This document shows positions 10,071-22,410 of a stretch of 64,000 bases of DNA, piece after piece (within the stretch, counting starts at the first letter, position 1; every line of letters starts with the position of its first letter). Position numbers and translations under genes: made by a program. The notes under the pieces were generated by a model. It worked only from the letters and a program-made list of their open reading frames with translations. It did no database searches and was not told the DNA's origin. Origin of the DNA: Coriaria nepalensis (lineage: Eukaryota > Streptophyta > Magnoliopsida > Cucurbitales > Coriariaceae); NCBI GenBank assembly GCA_027186245.1, contig CP114486.1, positions 7,640,501 to 7,704,500 on the forward strand, read 5' to 3'.

Positions 10071-12045
10071 GCATTAAACTTGTGTTTGAAGTACAAAAAT
10101 TGAATACGTTCGAATTGCATTCATATGATTTAGTTGCTTGAGGAGAGCCATTGAAATGAATTTTAGCTGAAACAAATGCACATGTGTCCTTCAAAGATCA
10201 TTAGCATGTTATGCATGAAACTTGTCTTCGAAGTGCAAAAATAGAATTCATTTGATTTGCATTCATATGATTTAGTTGATTGAGGAGACTCATTGAAATG
10301 AGTTTTAGGTTAAACAAATGCACATGTGTTCTTCAATGGTCGTTAGCAAATTATGCATGAAACTAGTGTTTGAAGTGCAAAAACAGAATTCATCCAAATT
10401 GCATTAGTAAGATTTAGTTGGTTGAGAAGACTAATTGAAGTGAGTTTCTGATCAAACAAATACACATGTGTCCTTCAAATGTCATTAGCATGTTATGCAT
10501 TAAACTTGTGTTTGGAGTACAAAAATTGAATGCGTTCGAATTGCATTCATGTGATTTTGTTGCTTGAGGAGAGCCTTTGAAATGAATATTAGGTGAAAGA
10601 AATGCACATGTGTCCTTCAGAGATCATTAGCATGTTAGGCATGAAACTAGTGTTTGAAGTGCAGAAATAGAATTCATTTGAATTGCATTCATATGATTTA
10701 GTTGATTGAGGAGACTCATTAAAATGAGTTTTTGGTTAAACAAATGCACATGTGTTCTTCAATGGTCATTAGCAAATTACGCACGAAACTAGTGTTTGAA
10801 GTGCAAAAACAGAATTCGTCCAAATTGCATTAATAAGATTTAGTTGCTTGAGAAGACTAACCGAAATGATTTTCTAATCAAACAAGTACACATGTGTTCT
10901 TCAATGGTCATTAGCAAATTATGCATGAAACTAGTGTTTGAAGTGCAAAAACAGAATTCGTCCAAATTGCATTTGTAAGATTTAGTTGCTTGAAAAGACT
11001 AATTGAAATGATTTTCTGCTCAAACAAATACACATGTGTCCTTCAAATGTCATTAGCATGTTATGCATTAAACTTGTGTTTGAACTACAAAAATTGAATT
11101 CGTTCCAATTGCATTCATATGATTTAGTTGCTTGAGGAGAGTCATTGAAATGAAATTTAGGTGAAACAAATGCACATGTGTCCTTCAAAGATCAATAGCA
11201 TGTTATGCCTGATACTAGTGTTTGAAGTGCAAAAATAGAATTGATTTGAATTGCATTCATATGATTTAGTTGATTGAGGTGACTCATTGAAATGAGTTTT
11301 AAATTAAACAAATGCACATGTGTTCTTCAATGGCCATTAGCAAATTATGCATGAAACTAGTGTTTGAAGTGCAAAAACAGAATTCGTCCAAATTGCATTA
11401 GTAAGATTTAGTTGCTTGAAAAGACTAATTGAAATGATTTTCTGATCAAACAAATACACATGTGTCCTTCAAATGTCATTAGCATGTTATGCATTAAACT
11501 TGTGTTTTGAGTACAAAAATTGAATTCGTTCGAATTGCATTCATATGATTTTGTTGCTTGAGGAGAGTCATTGAAATGAGTTTTAGGTGAAACAAATGCA
11601 CATGTGTCCTTCAAAGATCATTAGCATGTTATGCATGAAACTAGTATTTGAAGTGCAAAAATAGAATTCATTTGATTTGCATTCATATGATTTAATTGAT
11701 TGAGGAGACTCATTGAAATGAGTTTTAGGTTAAACAAAAGCACATGTGTTCTTCAATGGTCATTAGCAAATTATGCATGAAACTAGTGTTTGAAGTGCAA
11801 AAACAGAATTCGTCCAAATTGCATTAGTAAGATTTAGTTGCTTGAAAAGACTAATTGAAATGATTTTCTGATCAAACAAATACACATGTGTCCTTCAAAT
11901 GTCATTAGCATGTTATGCATTAAACTTGTGTTTGAAGTACAAAAATTGAATACGTTCTAATTGCATTCATATGATTTAGTTGCTTGAGGAGAGCCATTGA
12001 AATGAATTTTAGCTGAAACAAATGCACGTGTGTCCTTCAAAGATC

Positions 12046-12075
12046 ATTAGCATGTTATGCAAGAAAGAAACTTGT
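12046..12075 (+). repeat. 146-bp B monomer with 4-bp duplication (copy 3)
   Basis: The gcaagaaagaaacttg variant appears again, followed by gtcttcgaag and ttcattgaggag as in the copies near 2000 and 5825, but without gttatagg or gcagatgtgat. It is therefore an older or less complete relative of the same duplicated segment. Confidence 0.78.
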
Positions 12076-12755
12076 CTTCGAAGTGCAAAAATAGAATTCA
12101 TTTGATTTGCATTCATATGATTTAGTTCATTGAGGAGACTCATTGAAATGAGTTTTAGGTTAAACAAATGCACATGTGATCTTCAATGGTCATTAGCAAA
12201 TTATGCATGAAACTAGTGCTTGAAGTGCAAAAACAGAATTCGTGCAAATTGCATTAATAAGATTTAAATGCTTGAGAAGACTAACTGAAATGATTTTCTG
12301 CTCAAACAAATACACATGTGTTCTTCAATTGTCATTGGAAAATTATGCATGAAACTAGTGTTTGAAGTGCAAAAACAGAATTCGTCCAAATTGCATTAGT
12401 AAGATTTAGTTGCTTTAGAAGACTAACTGAAATGATTTTCTGATCAAACAAATACACATGTGTCCTTCAAATGTCATTAGCATGTTATGCATTAAACTTG
12501 TGTTTGAAGTACAAAAATTGAATTCGTTCGAATTGCGTTCATATGATTTAGTTGCTTGAGGAGAGCCATGGAAATGAATATTATGTGAAACAAATGCAGA
12601 TGTGTCCGTCAAAGATCATTAGCATGTTATGCATGAAACTAGTGTTTGAAGTGCAGAAATAGAATTCATTTGAATTGCATTCATATGATTTAGTTGATTG
12701 AGGAAACTCATTAAAATGAGTTTTTGGTTAAACAAATGCACATGTGTTCTTCAAT

Positions 12756-14460
12756 GGTCATTAGCAAATTATGCACGAAACTAGTGTTTGAAGTGCAAAA
12801 ATAGAATTCGTCAAAATTGCATTAATAAGATTTAGTTGCTTGAGAAGACTAACTGAAATGATTTTCTAATCAAACAAATACACATGTGTTCTTCAATGGT
12901 CATTAGCAAATTATGCATGAAACTAGTGTTTGAAGTGCAAAAACAAAATTCGTCCAAATTGCATTACTAAGATTTAGATGCTTGAGAAGACTAACTGAAA
13001 TGATTTTCTGATCAAACAAATACACTTGTGTTCTTCAATGGTCATTAGCAAATTATGCATGAAACTAGTGTTTGAAGTGCAAAAACAGAATTCGTCCAAA
13101 TTGCATTAGTAAGATTTAATTGCTTGAGAAGACTAATTGAAATGATTTTCTGATCAAACAAATACACATGTGTCCTTCAAATGTCATTAGCATGTTATGC
13201 ATTAAACTTGTGTTTGGAGTACAAAAATTGAATTCGTTCGAATTGCATTCATATGATTTTGTTGCTTGAGGAGAGTCATTGGAATGAGTTTTAGGTGAAA
13301 CAAATGCACATGTGTCCTTCAAAGATCATTAGCATGTTATGAATGAAACTAATGTTTGAACTGCAAAAATAGAATTCATTTGATTTGCATTCATATGATT
13401 TAGTTGATTGAGGAGACTCATTGAAATGAGTTTTAGATTAAACAAATGCACATGTGTTCTTCAATGGTTATTAGCAAATTATGCAGGAAAGTAGTGCAAA
13501 AAGTGCAAAAACAGAATTCGTCCAAATTGCATTAGTAAGATTTAGTTGCTTGAGAAGACTAATTGAAGTGAGTTTCTGATCAAACAAATACACATGTGTC
13601 CTTCAAATGTCATTAGCATGTTATGCATTAAACTTGTGTTTGAAGTACAAAAATTGAATTCGTTCGAATTGCATTCATACGATTTAGTTGCTTGAGTAGA
13701 GCCATTGAAATGAATATTAGGTGAAACAAATGCACATGTGTCCTTCAAAGATCATTAGCATGTTATGCATGAAACTAGTGTTTGAAGTGTAGAAATAGAA
13801 TTCATTTGAATTGCATTCATATAATGTAGTTGATTGAGGAGACTCATTAAAATGAGTTTTTGGTTAAACAAATGCACATGTGTTCTTCAATGGTCATTAG
13901 CAAATTATGCACGAAACTAGTGTTTGAAGTGCAAAAACAGAATTCGTCAAAATTGCATTAATAAGATTTAGTTGCTTGAGAAGACTAACTGAAATGATTT
14001 TCTAATCAAACAAATACACATGTGTTCTTCAATGGTCATTAGCAAATTATGCATGAAACTAGTGTTTGAAGTGCAAAAACAGAATTCGTCCAAATTGCAT
14101 TAGTAAGATTTAGTTGCTTGAAAAGACTAATTGAAATGATTTTCTGATCAAACAAATACACTTGTGTTCTTCAATGGTCATTAGCAAATTATGCATGAAA
14201 CTAGTGTCTGAAGTGCAAAAACAAAATTCGTCCAAATTGCATTACTAAGATTTAGATGCTTGAGAAGACTAACTGAAATGATTTTCTGATCAAACGAATA
14301 CACTTTTGTTCTTCAATGGTCATTAGCAAATTATGCATGAAACTAGTGTTTGAAGTGCAAAAACAGAATTCGTCCAAATTGCATTAGTAAGATTTAATTG
14401 CTTGAGAAGACTAATTGAAATGATTTTCTGATCAAACAAATACACATGTGTCCTTCAAAT
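12756..14460 (+). repeat. C-rich tract with C-C-C and C-C-C-C runs
   Basis: Three C monomers in a row run from about 12757 to 13182, and four run from 13893 to 14460. Inner C units end in gttcttcaatgg and carry cattactaagatttagatgc and tacacttgtg variants. The two runs resemble each other at an offset of 1278 bp (nine monomers). Type A and B monomers flank each run. Confidence 0.82.
13325..13550 (+). repeat. Variant B-C pair, duplicated 2272 bp downstream
   Basis: A B monomer with gaatgaaactaatgtttgaactg is followed by a C monomer in which the usual actagtgtttgaagtgc is replaced by agtagtgcaaaaagtgc. Both oddities recur from 15613 onward, exactly 2272 bp (16 monomers) away, so the whole stretch was copied. 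Confidence 0.85.
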
Positions 14461-17400
14461 GTCATTAGCATGTTATGCATTAAACTTGTGTTTGGAGTAC
14501 AAAAATTGAATTCGTTCGAATTGCATTCATATGATTTTGTTGCTTGAGGAGAGTCATTGGAATGAATTTTAGGTGAAACAAATGCACATGTGTCCTTCAA
14601 AGATCATTAGCATGTTATGCATTAAACTTGTGTTTGAAGTACAAAAATTGAATTCGTTCGAATTGCATTCATATGATTTAGTTGCTTGAGGAGAGCCATT
14701 GAAATGAATATTAGGTTAAACAAATGCACATGTGTCCTTCAAAGATCATTAGCATGTTATGCATGAAACTAGTGTTTGAAGTGCAGAAATAGAATTCATT
14801 TGAATTGCATTCATATAATTTAGTTGATTGAGGAGACTCATTAAAATGAGTTTTTGGTTAAACAAATGCACATGTGTTCTTCAATGGTCATTAGCAAATT
14901 ATGCATGAAACTAGTGTTTGAAGTGCAAAAACAGAATTCGTCCAAATTGCATTAGTAAGATTTAATTGCTTGAGAAGACTAATTGAAATGATTTTCTGAT
15001 CAAACAAATACACATGTGTCCTTCAAATGTCATTAGCATGTTATGCATTAAACTTGTGTTTGAAGTACAAAAATTGAATTCGTTCGAATTGCATTCATAT
15101 GATTTTGTTGCTTGAGGAGAGCCTTTGAAATGAATATTAGGTGAAACAAATGCACATGTGTCCTTCAAAGATCATTAGCATGTTATGCATGAAACTAGTG
15201 TTTGAAGTGCAGAAATATAATTCATTTCAATTGCATTCATATGATTTAGTTGATTGCGGAGACTCATTAAAATGAGGTTTTGGTTAAAGAAATGCACATG
15301 TGTTCTTCAATGGTCATTAGCAAATTATGCACGAAACTAGTGTTTGAAGTGCAAAAACAGAATTCGTCCAAATTGCATTAGTAAGATTTAGTTGCTTGAG
15401 AAGACTAATTGAAATGATTTTCTGATCAAACAAATACACATGTGTCTTTCAAATGTCATTAGCATGTTATGCATTAAACTTGTGTTTGGAGTACAAAAAT
15501 TGAATTCGTTCGAATTGCATTCATAAGATTTTGTTGCTTGAGGAGAGTCATTGGAATGAGTTTTAGGTGAAACAAATGCACATGTGTCCTTCAAAGATCA
15601 TTAGCATGTTATGAATGAAACTAATGTTTGAACTGCAAAAATAGAATTCATTTGATTTGCATTCATATGATTTAGTTGATTGAGGAGACTCATTGAAATG
15701 AGTTTTAGATTAAACAAATGCACATGTGTTCTTCAATGGTTATTAGCAAATTATGCAGGAAAGTAGTGCAAAAAGTGCAAAAACAGAATTCGTCCAAATT
15801 GCATTAGTAAGATTTAGTTGCTTGAGAAGACTAATTGAAGTAAGTTTCTGATCAAACAAATACACATGTGTCCTTCAATGTCATTAGCATATTATGCATT
15901 AAACTTGTGTTTGGAGTACAAAAATTGAATTCGTTCGAATTGCATTCATATGATTTTGTTGCTTGAGGAGAGCCTTTGAAATGAATATTAGGTGAAACAA
16001 ATGCACATGTGTCCTTCAAAGATCATTAGCATGTTATGCATGAAACTAGTGTTTGAAGTGCAGAAATATAATTCATTTCAATTGCATTCATATGATTTAG
16101 TTGATTGAGGAGACTCATTGAAATGAGTTCTAGATTAAACAAATGCACCTGTGTTCTTCAATGGTCATTAGCGAATTATGCAGGAAACTAGTGTTTGAAG
16201 TGCAAAAACAGAATTCGTCCAAATTGCGTTAGTAAGATTTAGTTGCTTGAGAAGACTAATTGAAGTGAGTTTCTAATAAAACAAATACACATGTGTCCTT
16301 CAAATGTCATTAGCATGTTATGCATTAGACTTGTGTTTGGAGTAAAAAATTTGAATTCGTTCGAATTGCATTCATATGATATTGTTGCTTGAGGAGAGTC
16401 ATTGAAATGAGTTTTAGGTGAAACAAATGCACATGTGTCCGTCAAAGATCATTAGCATGTTATGCACGAAACTAGTGTTTGAAGTGCCAAAACAGAATTC
16501 GTCCAAATTGCATTTATAAGATTTAGTTGCTAAGAAGACTAATTGAAATGATTTTCTGATCAAACAAATACACATGTGTCCTTCAAATGTCATTAGCATC
16601 TTACGCATTAAACTTGTGTTTGAAGTACAAAAATTGAATTCGTTCGAATTGCATTCATATGATTTAGTTGCTTGAGGAGAGCCATTGAAATGAATATTAG
16701 GTGAAACAAATGCACATGTGTCCTTCAAAGATCACTAGCATGTTATGCATGAAACTAGTGTTTGAAGTGCAGAAATAGAATTCATTTGAATTGCATTCAT
16801 ATGATTTAGTTGATTGAGGAGACTCATTAAAATGAGTTTTTGGTTAAACAAATGCACATGTGTTCTTCAATGGTCATTAGCAAGTTATGCACGAAACTAG
16901 TGTTTGAAGTGCAAAAACAGAATTCGTCCAAATTGCATTAATAAGATTTAGTTGCTTGAGAAGACTAACTGAAATGATTCTCTAATCAAACAAATACACA
17001 TGTGTTCTTCAATGGTCATTAGCAAATTATGCATGAAACTAGTGTTTGAAGTGCAAAAACAGAATTCGTCCAAATTGAATTAGTAAGATTTAGTTGCTTG
17101 AAAAGACTAATTGAAATGATTTTCTGATGAAACAAATACACATGTGTCCTTCAAATGTCATTAGCATGTTATGCATTAAACTTGTGTTTGAAGTACAAAA
17201 ATTGAATTCGTTTGAATTGCATTCATATGATTTAGTTGCTTGAGGAGAGTCATTGAAATGAGTTTTAGGTGAAACAAATGCACATGTGTCCTTCAAAGAT
17301 CATTAGCATGTTATGCATGATACTAGTGCTTGAAGTGCAAAAATAGAATTCATTTGAATTGCATTCATGTGATTTAGTTGATTGAGGAGACTCATTGAAA

Positions 17401-17724
17401 TGAGTTTTAGGTTAAACAAATGCACATGTGTTCTTCAATGGTCATTAGCAAATTATGCACGAAACTAGTGTTTGAAGTGCAAAAACAGAATTCGTCCAAA
17501 TTGCATTAGTAAGATTTAGTTGCTTGAAAAGACTAATTGAAATGATTTTCTGATCAAACAAATACACATGTGTCCTTCAAATGTCATTAGCATGTTATGC
17601 ATCAAACTTGTGTTTGAAGTACAAAAATTGAATTCGTTCGAATTGCATTCATATGATTTAGTTGCTTGAGGAGAGTCATTGAAATGAGTTTTAGGTAAAA
17701 CAAATGCACATGTGTCCTTCAAAT
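14461..17724 (+). repeat. A-B-C array with an A-A junction
   Basis: The array is mostly A-B-C. Near 14605 an A monomer follows another A directly (caaagatcattag then gcattaaac), breaking the order. Segments near 14.96-15.3 kb and 15.85-16.1 kb resemble the start of the window (gcctttgaaatgaatatt, aatataattcatttc). From 17.0 kb the C monomers acquire gatgaaacaaatac, the hallmark of the next block. Confidence 0.8.
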
Positions 17725-20700
17725 ATCATTAGCACGTTATGCATGAAACTAGTGTTTGAAGTGCAGAAATAGAATTCATTTGAATTGCATTCATGTGATT
17801 TAGTTGATTGAGGAGACTCACTGAAATGAGTTTTAGGTTAAACAAATGCACATGTGTTCTTCAATGGTCATTAGCAAATTATGCACGAAACAAGTGTTTG
17901 AAGTGCAAAAACAGAATTCGTCCAAATTGCATTAGTAAGATTTAGTTGCTTGAAAAGACTAATTGAAATGATTTTCTGATGAAACAAATACACATGTGTC
18001 CTTCAAATGTCATTAGCATGTTATGCATTAAACTTGTGTTTGAAGTACGAAAATTGAATTCGTTCGAATTGCATTCATATGATTTAGTTGCTTGAGGAGA
18101 GTCATTGAAATGAGTTTTAGGTAAAACAAATGCACATGTGTCCTTCAAATATCATTAGCATGTTACGCCTGATACTAGTGTTTGAAGTGCAAAAAAAGAA
18201 TTCATTTGAATTGCATTCATATGATTTAGTTGATTGAGGAGACTCATCGAAATGAGTTTTAGATTAAACAAATGCACATGTGTTCTTCAATGGTCATTAG
18301 CAAATTATGCATGAAACTAGTGTTTGAAGTGCAAAAACAGAATTCGTCCAAATTGCATTAGTAAGATTTAGTTGCTTGAAAAGACTAATTGAAATGATTT
18401 TCTGATGAAACAAATACACATGTGTCTTTCAAATGTCATTAGCATGTTATGCATTAAACTTGTGTTTGAAGTACAAAAATTGAATTCGTTCGAATTGCAT
18501 TCATATGATTTAGTTGATTGAGGAGATTCATCGAAATGAGTTTTAGATTAAACAAATGCACATGTGTTCTTCAATGGTCATTAGCAAATTATGCATGAAA
18601 CTAGTGTTTGAAGTGCAAAAACAGAATTCGTCCAAATTGCATTAGTAAGATTTAGTTGCTTGAAAAGTCTAATTGAAATGATTTTCTGATGAAACAAATA
18701 CACATGTGTCCTTCAAATGTCATTAGCATGTTATGCATTAAACTTGTGTTTGAAGTACAAAAATTGAATTCGTTCGAATTGCATTCATATGATTTAGTTG
18801 CTTGAGGAGAGTCATTGAAATGAGTTTTAGGTGAAACAAATGCACATGTGTCCTTCAAAGATCATTAGCATGTTATGCATGATACTAGTGTTTGAAGTGC
18901 AAAAATAGAATTCATTTGAATTGCATTCATGTGATTTAGTTGATTGAGGAGACTCATTGAAATGAGTTTTAGGTTAAACAAATGCACATGTGTTCTTCAA
19001 TGGTCATTAGCAAATTATGCATGAAACAAGTGTTTGAAGTGCAAAAATAGAATTCGTTCAAACTGCATTAGTAAGATTTAGTTGCTTTAGAAGACTAATT
19101 CAAATGATTTTCTGATCAAACAAATACACATGTGTCCTTCAAATGACATTAGCATGTTATGCATTAAACTTGTGTTTGAAGTACAAAAATTAAATTCGTT
19201 TGAATTGCATTCATATGCTTTAGTTGCTTGAGCAGAGCCATTGAAATGAATATTATGTGAAACAAATGCACATGTGTCCGTCAAAGATCATTAGCACGTT
19301 ATGCATGAAACTAGTGTTTGAAGTGCAGAAATAGAATTCATTTGAATTGCATTCATGTGATTTAGTTGATTGAGGAGACTCATTGAAATGAGTTTTAGGT
19401 TAAACAAATGCACATGTGTTCTTCAATGGTCATTAGCAAATTATGCACGAAACTAGTGTTTGAAGTGCAAAAACAGAATTCGTCCAAATTGCATTAGTAA
19501 GATTTAGTTGCTTGAAAAGACTAATTGAAATGATTTTCTGATGAAACAAATACACATGTGTCCTTCAAATGTCATTAGCATGTTATGCATTAAACTTGTG
19601 TTTGAAGTACAAAAATTGAATTCGTTCGAATTGCATTCATATGATTTAGTTGCTTGAGGAGAGTCATTGAAATGAGTTTTAGGTAAAACAAATGCACATG
19701 TGTCCTTCAAATATCATTAGCATGTTACGCCTGATACTAGTGTTTGAAGTGCAAAAAAAGAATTCATTTGAATTTCATTCATATGATTTAGTTGATTGAG
19801 GAGACTCATCGAAATGAGTTTTAGATTAAACAAATGCACATGTGTTCTTCAATGGTCATTAGCAAATTATGCATGAAACTAGTGTTTGAAGTGCAAAAAC
19901 AGAATTCGTCCAAATTGCATTAGTAAGATTTAGTTGCTTGAGAAGACTAATTGAAATGATTTTCTGATGAAACAAATACACATGTGTCTTTCAAATGTCA
20001 TTAGCATGTTATGCATTAAACTTGTGTTTGAAGTACAAAAATTGAATTCGTTCGAATTGCATTCATATGATTTAGTTGATTGAGGAGATTCATCGAAATG
20101 AGTTTTAGATTAAACAAATGCACATGTGTTCTTCAATGGTCATTAGCAAATTATGCATGAAACTAGTGTTTGAAGTGCAAAAACAGAATTCGTCCAAATT
20201 GCATTAGTAAGATTTAGTTGCTTGAAAAGTCTAATTGAAATGATTTTCTGATGAAACAAATACACATGTGTCCTTCAAATGTCATTAGCATGTTATGCAT
20301 TAAACTTGTGTTTGAAGTACAAAAATTGAATTCGTTCGAATTGCATTCATATGATTTAGTTGCTTGAGGAGAGTCATTGAAATGAGTTTTAGGTGAAACA
20401 AATGCACATGTGTCCTTCAAAGATCATTAGCATGTTATGCATGATACTAGTGTTTGAAGTGCAAAAATAGAATTCATTTGAATTGCATTCATGTGATTTA
20501 GTTGATTGAGGAGACTCATTGAAATGAGTTTTAGGTTAAACAAATGCACATGTGTTCTTCAATGGTCATTAGCAAATTATGCATGAAACAAGTGTTTGAA
20601 GTGCAAAAATAGAATTCGTTCAAACTGCATTAGTAAGATTTAGTTGCTTTAGAAGACTAATTGAAATGATTTTCTGATCAAACAAATACACATGTGTCCT

Positions 20701-22410
20701 TCAAATGACATTAGCATGTTATGCATTAAACTTGTGTTTGAAGTACAAAAATTAAATTCGTTTGAATTGCATTCATATGCTTTAGTTGCTTGAGCAGAGC
20801 CATTGAAATGAATATTATGTGAAACAAATGCACATGTGTCCGTCAAAGATCATTAGCACGTTATGCATGAAACTAGTGTTTGAAGTGCAGAAATAGAATT
20901 CATTTGAATTGCATTCATGTGATTTAGTTGATTGAGGAGACTCATTGAAATGAGTTTTAGGTTAAACAAATGCACATGTGTTCTTCAATGGTCATTAGCA
21001 AATTATGCACGAAACTAGTGTTTGAAGTGCAAAAACAGAATTCGTCCAAATTGCATTAGTAAGATTTAGTTGCTTGAAAAGACTAATTGAAATGATTTTC
21101 TGATGAAACAAATACACATGTGTCCTTCAAATGTCATTAGCATGTTATGCATTAAACTTGTGTTTGAAGTACAAAAATTGAATTCGTTCGAATTGCATTC
21201 ATATGATTTAGTTGCTTGAGGAGAGTCATTGAAATGAGTTTTAGGTAAAACAAATGCACATGTGTCCTTCAAATATCATTAGCATGTTACGCCTGATACT
21301 AGTGTTTGAAGTGCAAAAAAAGAATTCATTTGAATTTCATTCATATGATTTAGTTGATTGAGGAGACTCATCGAAATGAGTTTTAGATTAAACAAATGCA
21401 CATGTGTTCTTCAATGGTCATTAGCAAATTATGCATGAAACTAGTGTTTGAAGTGCAAAAACAGAATTCGTCCAAATTGCATTAGTAAGATTTAGTTGCT
21501 TGAAAAGACTAATTGAAATGATTTTCTGATGAAACAAATACACATGTGTCTTTCAAATGTCATTAGCATGTTATGCATTAAACTTGTGTTTGAAGTACAA
21601 AAATTGAATTCGTTCGAACTGCATTCATATGATTTAGTTGATTGAGGAGATTCATCGAAATGAGTTTTAGATTAAACAAATGCACATGTGTTCTTCAATG
21701 GTCGTTAGCAAATTATGCATGAAACTAGTGTTTGAAGTGCAAAAACAGAATTCGTCCAAATTGCATTAGTAAGATTTAGTTGCTTGAAAAGTCTAATTGA
21801 AATGATTTTCTGATGAAACAAATACACATGTGTCCTTCAAATGTCATTAGCATGTTATGCATTAAACTTGTGTTTGAAGTACAAAAATTGAATTCGTTTG
21901 AATTGCATTCATATGATTTAGTTGCTTGAGGAGAGTCATTGAAATGAGTTTTAGGTGAAACAAATGCACATGTGTCCTTCAAAGATCATTAGCATGTTAT
22001 GCATGATACTAGTGTTTGAAGTGCAAAAATAGAATTCATTTGAATTGCATTCATGTGATTTAGTTGATTGAGGAGACTCATTGAAATGAGTTTTAGGTTA
22101 AACAAATGCACATGTGTTCTTCAATGGTCATTAGCAAATTATGCATGAAACAAGTGTTTGAAGTGCAAAAATAGAATTCGTCCAAACTGCATTAGTAAGA
22201 TTTAGTTGCTTTAGAAGACTAATTGAAATGATTTTCTGATCAAACAAATACACATATGTCCTTCAAATGACATTAGCATGTTATGCATTAAACTTGTGTT
22301 TGAAGTACAAAAATTAAATTCGTTCGAATTGCATTCATATGCTTTAATTGCTTGAGCAGAGCCATTGAAATGAATATTATGTGAAACAAATGCACATGTG
22401 TCCGTCAAAG
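17725..22410 (+). repeat. Three tandem copies of an 11-mer HOR (1562 bp)
   Basis: Copies span 17725-19286, 19287-20848 and 20849-22410. Each reads B-C-A-B-C-(A/B)-C-A-B-C-A. Markers repeating at exactly 1562 bp include gcacgttatgc, acgcctgatac, aaaaaaagaattc, gaggagattcatcg, gaaaagtctaattg and gcttgagcagagcc. By eye the copies differ at about 1% or less. A fourth copy begins at 22411 and stops matching within about 75 bp. The A/B fusion monomer explains why the unit has 11 rather than 12 members. Confidence 0.94.
18441..18582 (+). repeat. A/B fusion monomer inside the 11-mer
   Basis: The first half is A (gcattaaacttg, gtacaaaaattgaattcgttcg) and the second half is B (ttgattgaggagattcatcgaaatgag, gattaaac, gttcttcaatgg). 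Exchange occurred in the shared gaattgcattcatatgattt stretch, removing exactly one monomer length. It recurs 1562 and 3124 bp downstream. Confidence 0.85.

Larger units (their letters stand above)
9356..12755 (+). repeat. A-B-C array with deletions and a C-C pair
   Basis: These are ordinary A, B and C monomers without a clean local HOR. Notable points are an 11-bp deletion near 10055, another pair of C monomers near 10.8-10.9 kb, the third 4-bp-insertion B monomer near 12060, and C monomers with gatttaaatgc near 12265. Segments 10982-11188 and 9573-9779 share a gttccaattg A variant. Confidence 0.8.

Noticed and set aside
16414..16728. 104-codon minus-strand frame
   Set aside because: It results from a 1-bp loss (gttgctaagaag) that joins two monomer frames. 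It is the same satellite-derived peptide twice, not a gene.
17725..22410. Near-identical 1562-bp copies as possible assembly duplication
   Set aside because: Copies carry private differences (for example gaaaagactaattg versus gagaagactaattg, and tttgaattgc versus tcgaattgc), which argues for real copies, though read depth would be the decisive test.
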